Shown one piece after another: positions 33,109 through 41,685 of a DNA stretch of 64,000 bases (positions are counted from its first letter, which is position 1; each line of letters opens with the position of its first letter). The stretch lies in the NCBI GenBank assembly GCA_963771655.1, contig CAVYUG010000004.1, positions 248,001 through 312,000 on the forward strand, in the 5' to 3' direction. The stretch is from JAWVFM01 sp963771655 (GTDB taxonomy: Bacteria; Actinomycetota; Thermoleophilia; Solirubrobacterales; 70-9). Made by a program: the position numbers and the translations under genes. Under the pieces are notes generated by a model. That model searched no databases, had not been told where the DNA came from, and saw only the letters and a program-made list of their open reading frames with translations.

Positions 33109-34707
33109 ATGGCGAGCGTGCGCGAGGCGGCCTTCGACCTCTTCCGCGAGCGCGGGATGACGACGATGTTCGGCAACCCCGGCTCGACCGAGCTCCCGAT
33201 GCTCGCCGACTACCCCGACGACTTCCGCTACGTCCTCGGGCTCCAGGAGGCCGTCGCGGTGGGGATGGCCGACGGCTTCGCCCAGGCGTCCGGGCGTCCG
33301 GCGCACGTCAACCTCCACACGGCGCCCGGGCTCGGCAACGCGATGGGCGCCATCTTCAACGCCCAGGCGAACCACTCGCCACTGCTAGTCACCGCCGGGC
33401 AGCAGGCGCGCTCGCTGATGACCCTGCAGGCGAACCTGACGAACCGCGACGCCACGCGGGTCCCCCATCCATTCGTCAAGTGGAGCTTCGAGGCCGTCCG
33501 ACCCGAGGATGTGCCGCTCGCTCTCGGGCGCGCGATTCACCTCTCGAGCCTTCCCCCGCTTGGCCCCACCTTCGTCTCGGTGCCGATGGACGACTGGGAT
33601 GCCGAGGTCGACGACTCCGAGGCGCGACACGTCATCCGGCGCCGAGTCGAGGGCCGCGCCGTCGCGCCCGCCCAGACGGTGGCGCGACTCGCCGAGCGCA
33701 TCGCGCAGGCCTCGAGCCCGGCGCTCGTGGCAGGCCCCGACATCGACGCGGCCGGCGCCTGGGACGCCGCGGTCGCGCTGGCCGAGCGCCAGCGATTGCC
33801 TGTGTGGGCCACGCCGCCGCCCGGCGGCGGCCGGCTCGGGTTTCCCGAGGGCCACCCGAACTTCCGCGGCAGCCTGCCACCCGCCATCGGTCCGGCGGGC
33901 GAGATGCTCGCACCGCACGACCTCGTCCTCGTCGCCGGCACCTCGGTCTTCCCGTACTACCCGAACATCCCGGGCCCACTGCTCGCCGACGGCACGGAGC
34001 TCGTCGCCATCACCTCCGACCCCGACGAGGCGTCGAGGGCCCCGATGGGCGAGGCGATCGTCGCCGACGTCAGGCTCACGCTCGAGGCGCTCGTCGAAGC
34101 CGTCGAGGAGGCGGTCCGCGAGGCGCCCGAGCCGCTCCCGCCCCCTGAGGCGGGTGAGGAGACGGAGCCGCTCTCGCCGACCATGGTGCACAACACGCTG
34201 GCCCAGGTCTTCCCAGAGGACGGGATCGTGGTGCTCGAGTCGCCCTCCTCGACGCTCGCCCTTCGAAACCAGCTTCGGATCTCGCGCCCCGGCAGCTACT
34301 ACTTCGGGGCCGGCGGCGGCCTCGGCTTCGGCCTCGCTGCCTCGATCGGCGTGCAGCTCGCCCAGCCGGACCGCCCGGTTGTCTGCGTCCTCGGCGAGGG
34401 CTCGGTCCAGTACGCGGTGACCGGCTTCTGGACCGCCGCCGCGTACGGCGTGCCAGTGACCTTTCTGGTGCTCCGCAACTCGGAGTACGCGATCCTCAAG
34501 TGGTTCGGGTCGATCGAGGAAGTGAGCGGGGCGCCCGGCCTCGACCTTCCGAAGCTCGACTGCGCGGCCGTCGCCGCCGGCTACGGCGTCCAGTCGAAGC
34601 GGGTCTCCGGTCGCGAGGAGCTGCACTCGGAGCTCGCCGCCGCGATCGGCGCCGACGGGCCGCGCCTGGTCGAGGTCGAGGTGGCCCCGGGGATGGCCCT
34701 CTTCTAG
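33109..34707 (+). CDS. Benzoylformate-decarboxylase-like ThDP enzyme
   Basis: A 532-residue thiamine-diphosphate enzyme that aligns along its length with benzoylformate decarboxylase (MdlC), which turns benzoylformate into benzaldehyde. The N-terminal Ser in 'FGNPGSTELPM', the ThDP-activating Glu in 'GLQEAVAVG' and the active-site His in 'NLHTAPGLGNAMG' are kept. Two changes stand out. The second catalytic His is replaced by Tyr284 ('VFPYYPNIPG'). The metal motif GDGS is GEGS (Glu430). The substrate may therefore differ. The neighbours (2-hydroxyacid oxidase and 2-hydroxyacid dehydrogenase) support a 2-oxoacid substrate. Confidence 0.85.
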   Translation: MASVREAAFDLFRERGMTTMFGNPGSTELPMLADYPDDFRYVLGLQEAVAVGMADGFAQASGRPAHVNLHTAPGLGNAMGAIFNAQANHSPLLVTAGQQARSLMTLQANLTNRDATRVPHPFVKWSFEAVRPEDVPLALGRAIHLSSLPPLGPTFVSVPMDDWDAEVDDSEARHVIRRRVEGRAVAPAQTVARLAERIAQASSPALVAGPDIDAAGAWDAAVALAERQRLPVWATPPPGGGRLGFPEGHPNFRGSLPPAIGPAGEMLAPHDLVLVAGTSVFPYYPNIPGPLLADGTELVAITSDPDEASRAPMGEAIVADVRLTLEALVEAVEEAVREAPEPLPPPEAGEETEPLSPTMVHNTLAQVFPEDGIVVLESPSSTLALRNQLRISRPGSYYFGAGGGLGFGLAASIGVQLAQPDRPVVCVLGEGSVQYAVTGFWTAAAYGVPVTFLVLRNSEYAILKWFGSIEEVSGAPGLDLPKLDCAAVAAGYGVQSKRVSGREELHSELAAAIGADGPRLVEVEVAPGMALF

Positions 34708-34718
34708 CCACCCGAGCG

Positions 34719-37628
34719 ATGGCGGGGGCCGAGGCCAAGCTGGAGCGCATCGCCCCGCCCGCGGCCGGGCCGGCGCCGGACCGCGCTCCGGAGTGGGTCG
34801 CGGGCGGAACGCCGCCGGGCCTACGCGCGGACCTGGCGGCGATCGTGGGCGCCGGCAGCGTCCTCGGCCGGCCGATCGACCTCATCCGCTACGCCACCGA
34901 CGCCAGCCCCTACCGCGTGATCCCGAAGGCCGTCGTGCTCGCCCGGAGCGCCGAGGACGTGGCCGGGGTTCTCGCCTACGGCCGCCGCAGCGGCGTCCCG
35001 GTGACGCTGCGCGGCGGCGGGACGAGCCTCAACGGTCAGGGACAGACCGAAGGCATCCTGGTGGACGTTCGACGCCATTTCGGCGGCGTGGCGGTCGAGG
35101 ACGGGGGCGAACGGGTGCGGGTGGGCCCCGGGACGGTTCTCGGCCACGTGAACCGAGTCCTCGCCCCGCTGGGACGCAAGCTCGGCCCCGACCCGGCGAG
35201 CACCGACATCGCGACGGTCGGCGGAGTCGTGGCGAACAACTCCGGCGGGATGCGGTGCGGCGTGGTGCGCGACTCCTACAGCACCGTGCGCTCGACGACC
35301 TTCGTGCTGCCCTCCGGTACCACGATCGACACCGCGTCCGCCGGGGCGGAGGAGCGCTTCGCGGAGGCCGAGCCCGAGCTGGCCGCGGGGCTCGCGGAGA
35401 TGCGCGAGGAGATCCTCGCCGACGCGGAGCTCGCCGAGCGGATCCGGCGCAAGTTCGAGATCAAGAACACCACGGGCTACCGCCTCTGCGCGTTCCTCGA
35501 CGCCGAGACGCCGCTCGAGATCTTCCGCCGCGTTCTCGTGGGGTCAGAGGGGACTCTTGCCTTCATGGCCGAGGTCGTCTTCGAGACGGTCCCCGTGCCC
35601 GGTGCTGTGAGCACCTCCTGGATCCACTTTCCGTCCCTCGAAACCGCCACCGAGCCGGTCCCTGAGCTCGTTGCGGCCGGTGCGACGGCCGTAGAGCTGA
35701 TGGTGGCGCCATCGCTGATCGCGGCGAGCTTCAACATCCCCGGGACGCCGGAGACGTGGCGAGAGCTGCCGCCGGAGTCGGCCGCGCTTCTCGTCGAGCT
35801 GGGGGCCGATGACGCGGCGGGTCTCGACGAGGCCGAACGCACCGCCACCGAGCTCCTCGCCGGACGCGAGCTCGTCGCGCCGATCGACTTCACGCGTGAC
35901 GAGGAGCGCATCGAGATGTCGTGGCGCGTGCGCGAGGGGATGCACGGCTTGCTCGGGAAGCTGAAGCCGGCGGAGAACGCTCTCATCGTCGAGGATGTCT
36001 GCGTTCCACCCCCGCGCATCGCCGAGTGTGCGCGCGACCTTCAGGCGCTGCTGGGCGAGCACGGCTTTCTCCCGGGCGTGGCGGGCCACGCCTCCGCCGG
36101 GAACCTGCACTTCATGCTCACTCCCGACTTCGCCAAGTCCGAGGACACGGAGCGCTACGAGGCGTTCATGGGCCAGCTCATCGCGCTGATCCTGGACAAG
36201 TACGACGGGTCGTTGAAGGCGGAGCACGGGACCGGGGTGAACATGGCGCCGTTCGTCGAGCGGGAGTGGGGCGCCAAGGGGACGGAGCTCATGTGGCGGG
36301 TGAAGGAGCTCGCCGACCCGGACGGCGCGCTCAACCCGGGCGTCGTCCTCAACCGCGACCCCGGCGTGCACCTGCGCAACCTGCACACGAACCCGGCGAT
36401 CGAGGAGGTCGCCACCTCATGCGTCGAATGCGGGTTCTGCGAGCCCGTATGTCCGAGCCGGAACCTCACCACGACGCCGCGCCAGCGGATCGTCATCCGG
36501 CGGGAGATCGCGCGCCAGCCCGCCGGCTCGCCGGTCGCCGAGGCGCTCCTCCGCGACTACTCCTACGACGTGATCGACACGTGCGCGGCCGATGGGAGCT
36601 GCGCGCTCGCGTGCCCGGTCGGCATCGACACGGGGAGGCTCGTGAAGGAGCTGCGCGGCCGCCAGCAGACCGGCCGGTCGGAGGCGGTGGCGCTCGCGGT
36701 CGCCCGGCGCTGGAAGGCGGTCGAGCGGGCGGCTCGCGGGGGCCTGCGACTGGGCCACGCGATCAGCTCGGTCGCCGGCGACGCCCCGGTGCGGGGCGTG
36801 AGCCGGGCCGCCCGCCGCGCCGTGGGCCGCGAGCTCGTCCCGGAATGGAGCGCGGAGATGCCGCCGGCGGCCGAGGGCTCGCTGCCGGTCACTCAGCGGG
36901 AGGGCGCTGCCGCCGTCTACCTGCCCGCGTGCGTCAACCGCATCTTCGGGCCCGCCGAGCCCGGCTCGGGAGTGGTCTCGGCGATGGTCGAGGTCTCGCG
37001 GCGGGCCGGGAATCCGGTGTGGATCCCGCCGGACGTCGCCGGGCGGTGCTGCGGGACGCCCTGGAGCTCGAAGGGTTTCCAGAGCGGCCACGAGTGGATG
37101 GCGAGGGAGACGTTCGACGCGCTCTGGCGCTGGAGCGACGGCGGCGAGCTCCCCATCGTCGTCGATGCTTCCTCCTGCACCTATGGCATTGCGCGCGAGA
37201 TTCGCGGCAAGCTCGAGCCCGAGGCCTCCGAGCGGCACCTCGAGCTGGACGTGCTCGACGGCGTGGAGTGGTGCGCGCGGCTGCTCGACGGCCTCGAGCC
37301 ACGCCGGGTCGCGCGCGTAGCGACGCACCCCACCTGCTCGACAAGACACCTCGGACTCACCCGGCGCCTGACCGGCGTGGCCGCTGCGCTTGCCGATGAG
37401 GTGATTGAGCCTCCGAGCGCGCGCTGCTGCGGGTTCGCCGGCGACCGTGGCTTCCTCCATCCGGAGCTGACCGCCGCCGCGACCGCGCCCGAGGCGGTCG
37501 AGCTTGCCGGCGAGCAGTTCGACGCCTACCTGTGCGGGAACCGGACGTGCGAGGTGGGCCTTCGGAGAGCGACCGGTAAGAGCTGGCGCTCGCCCGTGGA
37601 GCTCCTCGAGGAGCTCACCCGCGCGTGA
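34719..37628 (+). CDS. FAD-linked and Fe-S 2-hydroxyacid dehydrogenase (D-lactate-type, fused)
   Basis: A 969-residue fusion. The N-terminal part (about residues 45-560) is a VAO-type FAD oxidase with 'GVPVTLRGGGTSLNGQ' and 'ATVGGVVANNSGGMRCGV' as flavin motifs, and the substrate-side 'GHASAGNLHFMLTPD'. The C-terminal part has two 4Fe-4S motifs (Cys568, 571, 574, 578; and a second set at about 622-632). It then has two CCG-type motifs, 'GRCCGTPWSSKGFQ' and 'ARCCGFAGDRGF'. The layout matches D-lactate/D-2-hydroxyglutarate dehydrogenases that pass electrons to the quinone pool. The start is ATG 34719, 11 bases after the decarboxylase stop. Confidence 0.9.
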   Translation: MAGAEAKLERIAPPAAGPAPDRAPEWVAGGTPPGLRADLAAIVGAGSVLGRPIDLIRYATDASPYRVIPKAVVLARSAEDVAGVLAYGRRSGVPVTLRGGGTSLNGQGQTEGILVDVRRHFGGVAVEDGGERVRVGPGTVLGHVNRVLAPLGRKLGPDPASTDIATVGGVVANNSGGMRCGVVRDSYSTVRSTTFVLPSGTTIDTASAGAEERFAEAEPELAAGLAEMREEILADAELAERIRRKFEIKNTTGYRLCAFLDAETPLEIFRRVLVGSEGTLAFMAEVVFETVPVPGAVSTSWIHFPSLETATEPVPELVAAGATAVELMVAPSLIAASFNIPGTPETWRELPPESAALLVELGADDAAGLDEAERTATELLAGRELVAPIDFTRDEERIEMSWRVREGMHGLLGKLKPAENALIVEDVCVPPPRIAECARDLQALLGEHGFLPGVAGHASAGNLHFMLTPDFAKSEDTERYEAFMGQLIALILDKYDGSLKAEHGTGVNMAPFVEREWGAKGTELMWRVKELADPDGALNPGVVLNRDPGVHLRNLHTNPAIEEVATSCVECGFCEPVCPSRNLTTTPRQRIVIRREIARQPAGSPVAEALLRDYSYDVIDTCAADGSCALACPVGIDTGRLVKELRGRQQTGRSEAVALAVARRWKAVERAARGGLRLGHAISSVAGDAPVRGVSRAARRAVGRELVPEWSAEMPPAAEGSLPVTQREGAAAVYLPACVNRIFGPAEPGSGVVSAMVEVSRRAGNPVWIPPDVAGRCCGTPWSSKGFQSGHEWMARETFDALWRWSDGGELPIVVDASSCTYGIAREIRGKLEPEASERHLELDVLDGVEWCARLLDGLEPRRVARVATHPTCSTRHLGLTRRLTGVAAALADEVIEPPSARCCGFAGDRGFLHPELTAAATAPEAVELAGEQFDAYLCGNRTCEVGLRRATGKSWRSPVELLEELTRA

Positions 37629-38677
37629 ATCTACCGCCCACCGTCGAGGCGATGGTGCTGCGCTCGCTCGTTGCGCTCCCGCGCCCGGTGATTCGCGCGC
37701 TGGCCGGCAAACCGATCGAGATCGACGGCCAGCTGATGGAGCCGGAGATGCAGCTCGGCACGCGCCTCGACCACCTCAACCCCTCGCCTCCGGTCGAGGA
37801 GCTCCCGGTCGGGGCGGCGCGCGAGCGTCTGGAGCACGACGCGCGCGTCTTCGCCGGTGCCCGCTTTCAGGTCGCCGAGGTGCGGGACCTGGAGATCGCG
37901 GGCGGCGACGGGCGACTGCCCGCTCGCCTCTACGCCGGCGCCGGCGCACCGACCCCCTCGCCCCTCCTCGTCTACTTCCACGGCGGAGGATGGACGCTCG
38001 GGAGCATCGAAAGCCACGACAACGTGTGCCGGTTCCTCGCGACCGAGGCCGGCATCCGCGTCCTGTCGATCGGCTACCGCCTCGCGCCGGAGAGCCGCTT
38101 TCCCGCCGCCGCCGACGACGCGATCGCGAGCTTCCGCGACGCTGCGGCTCGCGCGGCGGAGCTCGGGGGTGAGCCCGAGCGGGTCGGGGTGGGCGGCGAC
38201 AGCGCTGGGGGCAACCTCGCGGCCGTGTGCTGCCTCGACGCCCGTGAGAGTCAGGGCCCCGAGCCGTGCTTCCAGCTTCTGATCTACCCCGCCGTGCAGG
38301 TCGGCGACCGGAAGCGGCCCTCGTACACGCTCTTCGGGGAGGGATACTTCCTCACCACAGCCGAGATGGACTGGTTCGACGCCCACTACCTCGGACCCGA
38401 TCCTGAATCGGCCGCCCGCGATCCTCGCGCCGCGCCCCTCCGCGCCGAGGACCACTCCGGTCTGCCGCCGGCCCTCGTCGTCGTCGCGGGCTACGACCCC
38501 CTGCGCGACGAGGGCATCGAGTACGCCAAGCGCCTGCGAGAGGCCGGAGTTGACGTCGAGCTTCAGCGGGCGCCGGGGTTGCCGCACGGATTCGCGAACG
38601 CCGCCGGGCTGGGGCACGCGGCGCCGGCCGCCATGCGCGAGGTCGCCGGGTCGCTTCGGCGGGCCCTTACGGCTTGA
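37625..38677 (+). CDS. Alpha/beta hydrolase, hormone-sensitive-lipase family esterase
   Basis: A 350-residue esterase. The oxyanion motif HGGGW begins at His119, and the nucleophile is Ser193 in 'GGDSAGGNLA'. The acid is in 'VVAGYDPLRDEGIEYA', and the histidine is in 'LPHGFANAAG'. These are the marks of the HSL (family IV) group. The GTG start overlaps the preceding TGA as GTGA, so it belongs to the 2-hydroxyacid operon. It may release the hydroxyacid from an ester precursor; that is an inference. The 3' end overlaps the convergent DUF3089 gene by 11 bases. Confidence 0.9.
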   Translation: MNLPPTVEAMVLRSLVALPRPVIRALAGKPIEIDGQLMEPEMQLGTRLDHLNPSPPVEELPVGAARERLEHDARVFAGARFQVAEVRDLEIAGGDGRLPARLYAGAGAPTPSPLLVYFHGGGWTLGSIESHDNVCRFLATEAGIRVLSIGYRLAPESRFPAAADDAIASFRDAAARAAELGGEPERVGVGGDSAGGNLAAVCCLDARESQGPEPCFQLLIYPAVQVGDRKRPSYTLFGEGYFLTTAEMDWFDAHYLGPDPESAARDPRAAPLRAEDHSGLPPALVVVAGYDPLRDEGIEYAKRLREAGVDVELQRAPGLPHGFANAAGLGHAAPAAMREVAGSLRRALTA

Positions 38678-39799
38678 AGTAGGCCTTCGTCTCGCTGCGG
38701 ACCATGCCGGTGAGGTTGCCGAGCGCGATGTTCGCGTCGGCGAGGTGCAGGCCCCACGTCGGGTCCGGGATCGCGCTCAGGTGCGGAGCGCCGGGCTGGT
38801 CGCTGATCTGCAGGACGTTGGCGTTGCCCGCGCTCGAGCACGCGCCGCGATAGGCCTGGTCGTACTCGGCCCAGGCGGTGGTCGTGGGCGGCGTCGGGAA
38901 CCCCACGAGCATCGTCGCGAGGCCGATCGTCGTGCCGGGCGCGAACGGGGCCGTCGGGATGATCGTCTGGAGTGCCCTCGAGCCCGGATAGGCACAGAGG
39001 ATCGCTGCATGGGTCACTCGGGGCCCGGCTGGCCGTTCGTGCGCCCGAAGAGCGAGTCGGCCGGGACCGGCGCGTTGAACGTCGACCACGCGACGACGCA
39101 GCCTGTCTGCGTCCGGGAGTCGCACGCGCCGATGTGCTTGAAGTCGCCGCCGGAGTCCTTGCCCTTCTTCACGAGGACGTTGCCGCCGAGCAGAATCGCC
39201 GAGATGAGCCGCTTGCGAAGCGCGCGCCTCGGGTCGATCTGCTCGGCGATGAGCTGGCGAAGCGTGAACGTGCCCTGGGAGTGCCCGATGAGGACGAACG
39301 GCCGGCCGTCGTTGTACTTCCTAAGGTAGGTCTTCCAGCCCTGGAGGGCGCTGTTGTAGGCGATCTTCCGCATCCGCGGAGTGATCGTGTCGGGGCCCTG
39401 CAGCAACCTCGTGAGCGTCACCTGCCGGTACATGGGAGCGAAGACCCGGCACTCCTGCGAGTAGCGGGCTGCCTGGTAGAGGGCGATCGAGCGCTCCTCC
39501 GGGTCGATCGACAGGTCGGCGTTGTCCGTCTTGTCGTCGCTGACCGTCGGGTAGATGTAGAAGCAGTCGATCTTCGGCTTGCGGTCCGTCTTCGGGGTGT
39601 AGGCCCCCAGCGAGCTACCGTCGTTCGCGTACTTCGCGGTCTTGAGGCTCGGCCTGCACGGGTCGTTCGCGAGGCCCGGCTTGCAGAGCCAAACCGTCTT
39701 CCCCTTGGCCTGCGCGGCCGCGGGAGCGAACACCATCGCTACGGCCGCGATCAGCGCCGCTCCCGCCAAGATCCTGCCTCGCTTCCCTGCGTGCCCCAT
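38667..39799 (-). pseudogene. DUF3089 lipase-like secreted protein, broken by a frameshift
   Basis: Two frames together make one DUF3089 protein, an alpha/beta hydrolase-like secreted family of about 370 residues. The 5' part (39014-39799) has a signal peptide, 'DCFYIYPTVSDD', 'MYRQVTL', the nucleophile Ser in 'VLIGHSQGTF' and 'VVAWSTFNAPVPADS'. It then hits TGA at 39014-39016. The 3' part continues in another frame with 'AAILCAYPGS', 'ANVLQISDQPG' and 'WGLHLADANIALGNL', the family's normal C-terminus. One base is missing near 39014. The rest is well conserved, so a sequence error or a very recent mutation is likely. TAGGCT lies 7 bases before the ATG. Confidence 0.85.
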
Positions 39800-39853
39800 C
39801 GCGAGGAGCCTACCAGCGGATCGCGCCTGGAATCACCCGATTCATTGACTTAC

Positions 39854-39886
39854 CCAACTGTTTAATCAATCAACGGTTGGTATCCT
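39854..39886 (+). promoter_or_regulatory. Palindromic operator and leaderless promoter of the ABC exporter operon
   Basis: CCAACTGTT (39854-39862) and AACGGTTGG (39872-39880) form an imperfect inverted repeat (8 of 9 pairs) around AT-rich TAATCAATC. The -10-like TATCCT (39881-39886) follows directly, 6 bases before the ATG at 39893. A protein bound to the palindrome would block the promoter. The AT-rich character stands out from the surroundings. No regulator gene lies next to it. Confidence 0.6.
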
Positions 39887-39892
39887 GCGGGC

Positions 39893-40906
39893 ATGGCCAC
39901 GGATCGAGACGCGAGCATCGAAACGGAGGGCCTCGTCCGCGAGTTTCGCAAGGGCCCCCGGGCCGTCGACGGCATCGACCTCCGGGTCGAGGAGGGGGAG
40001 ATCTACGGGTTCCTCGGTCCCAACGGCGCCGGCAAGTCGACCACCGTCCTCATGCTCACGACCCTCCTACCCCCCACGGCGGGCACCGCGAGGGTCGCCG
40101 GCTACGACGTCGTCAGGGAAGGATCCCGCGTCCGCGCGGAGATCGGCGCGGCGCTGCAGGAGGCCGCCCTCGACCCGTTCCTCACCGGCAGCGAGCACAT
40201 GCGGCTTCAGACCGCGCTGCACGGCCTGCCGAAGGCCGAGCGGGAGGCTCGCGGAGCCGAGCTCCTCGCACGGGTGGGCCTTGCCGAGGCGGCCGACCGG
40301 CGCGTCGGCGGCTACTCGGGCGGGATGAAACGCCGGCTCGACCTCGCTCTCGCGTTGGTGCATCGCCCGCGCATCCTCTTCCTCGACGAGCCCACGACCG
40401 GCCTCGACATCCAGAGCCGCACCGCGCTCTGGGACGAGGTCGCACGCCTCGCCGCCGAGGAGGGCGTGACCGTCTTCCTCACTACCCAGTACCTCGAGGA
40501 GGCCGATGTCCTCGCGGATCGGCTGGGGATCATCGACCACGGCCGGATCGTGGCCAGTGGCACGCCCGAGACGCTGAAGGCCGAGATCGGGCGCCCCACC
40601 GTCGAGGTGATCCCCGCCGATCAGAGCGAACGCGGTCGTGCCGGGACCGTTCTCGAGCGCTTCGGGGAACGGGTCACGGCGCCGCCGCGCGGGGTCGCCG
40701 TGCGGCTCGCAGGCGGCGAGGGAGATCTCGCGGAGGTCGTGAGGGCGCTCGACGGCGAGGGGATCCACGTCGAGCATCTCCAGCTCCACGCCCCCACGCT
40801 CGACGACGTGTTCCTCGCCAAGACCGGCCGCTCCCTCGAGGGCGCCGGCGGCGCCCGCGAACCCGACCAGGCCGACACGCCCGAGCCCGAGGCCGTCCCC
40901 GCGTGA
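39893..40906 (+). CDS. ABC transporter ATP-binding protein (DrrA-like)
   Basis: A 337-residue ATPase of the daunorubicin-resistance/ABC-2 export type. The Walker A motif is 'GPNGAGKST', the signature is 'GGYSGGMKRRLDLALAL', the Walker B motif is 'ILFLDEPTTGLD', and the switch histidine position reads 'FLTTQYLEEA'. In this motif Gln stands where many exporters have His, as is usual for DrrA-type proteins. A ~100-residue C-terminal domain follows. It is first in a three-gene operon with two permeases. Substrates are probably lipids or natural products. Confidence 0.93.
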   Translation: MATDRDASIETEGLVREFRKGPRAVDGIDLRVEEGEIYGFLGPNGAGKSTTVLMLTTLLPPTAGTARVAGYDVVREGSRVRAEIGAALQEAALDPFLTGSEHMRLQTALHGLPKAEREARGAELLARVGLAEAADRRVGGYSGGMKRRLDLALALVHRPRILFLDEPTTGLDIQSRTALWDEVARLAAEEGVTVFLTTQYLEEADVLADRLGIIDHGRIVASGTPETLKAEIGRPTVEVIPADQSERGRAGTVLERFGERVTAPPRGVAVRLAGGEGDLAEVVRALDGEGIHVEHLQLHAPTLDDVFLAKTGRSLEGAGGAREPDQADTPEPEAVPA

Positions 40907-41685
40907 TCCGGCGGGACTCGCTCACCCAGATGGGCGTGCTCGCGAGACGCTCGGTGGTGAGGACGCTGCGGCGCCCGGCGCAGATCATCCCGGCGCTCGT
41001 CTTCCCGCTCTTCCTCCTCGCCGTCAACTCCAGCGGGCTGGCCGACGCCACCAACCTCCCGGGCTTCCCGACCAACTCCTACCTCACGTTCGCCCTCGCG
41101 ATCCCGTTCATGCAGGGGGCGCTCTTCTCGGTGCTGAACGCCGGCACCGACCTGGCGAACGACGTCGAGACGGGCTTTCTCAACCGCCTCGCGCTCACAC
41201 CGCTGAGCGGTGTTTCGCTCTTGACCGGCCTCCTCGCGGGGGTCGTCGTGCTCGGCCTGCTTCAGGCGGCGGCGTACCTCATCGTCGGCCTGGCGGCCGG
41301 AGCCGACCTCGCGGCGGGCGCAGGGGGGATCGCGGTGATCGTCGCCATCTCGGTGCTCATGTCGATCGGCTTCGGCGGCCTCGGCGCCTTCGTCGCCCTG
41401 CGCACCGGTTCCGGCGAGGCGGTGCAGGGAATGTTCCCGCTCTTCTTCGTCCTGCTCTTTTTGAGCTCGATGAACCTGCCGCGGAACCTCATCCAGACCG
41501 ACTGGTTCCGCGCGATCGCGACCTACAACCCGGTCTCGTATCTCGTCGAGGGAATCCGGTCGCTCCTGGTGACCGGATGGGACGCGGAGGCGCTGGCGCT
41601 CGCGTTCGGCGTCGCGCTCGTCGTGATGGCGGTCGGCCTGGCGGCCGCGAGCGCCGCCCTGCGCACGAGGCTGGTGCGGACGTGA
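40903..41685 (+). CDS. ABC-2 type permease (DrrB-like), first
   Basis: A 260-residue membrane protein with about six helices and the ABC-2 membrane motif. The start is GTG 40903, which overlaps the end of the ATPase gene as GTGA. The N-terminus 'VLARRSVVRTLRRPAQIIPALVFPLFL' region is a typical coupling helix followed by TM1. Later, 'NDVETGFLNRLALTPLSG' and 'NPVSYLVEGIRSLLVTGW' are the conserved ABC-2 stretches. With the second permease it should form a heterodimeric channel. Confidence 0.9.
   Translation: MIRRDSLTQMGVLARRSVVRTLRRPAQIIPALVFPLFLLAVNSSGLADATNLPGFPTNSYLTFALAIPFMQGALFSVLNAGTDLANDVETGFLNRLALTPLSGVSLLTGLLAGVVVLGLLQAAAYLIVGLAAGADLAAGAGGIAVIVAISVLMSIGFGGLGAFVALRTGSGEAVQGMFPLFFVLLFLSSMNLPRNLIQTDWFRAIATYNPVSYLVEGIRSLLVTGWDAEALALAFGVALVVMAVGLAAASAALRTRLVRT

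Noticed and set aside
33385..34626. A 413-residue minus-strand open frame opposite the decarboxylase gene
   Set aside because: The opposite strand has full-length homology to ThDP enzymes; the antisense protein shows no motif.
38667..39125. A separate small gene at the 3' end of the DUF3089 region
   Set aside because: Its sequence is the C-terminal third of the DUF3089 family in another frame, so it is part of the broken gene rather than an independent one.
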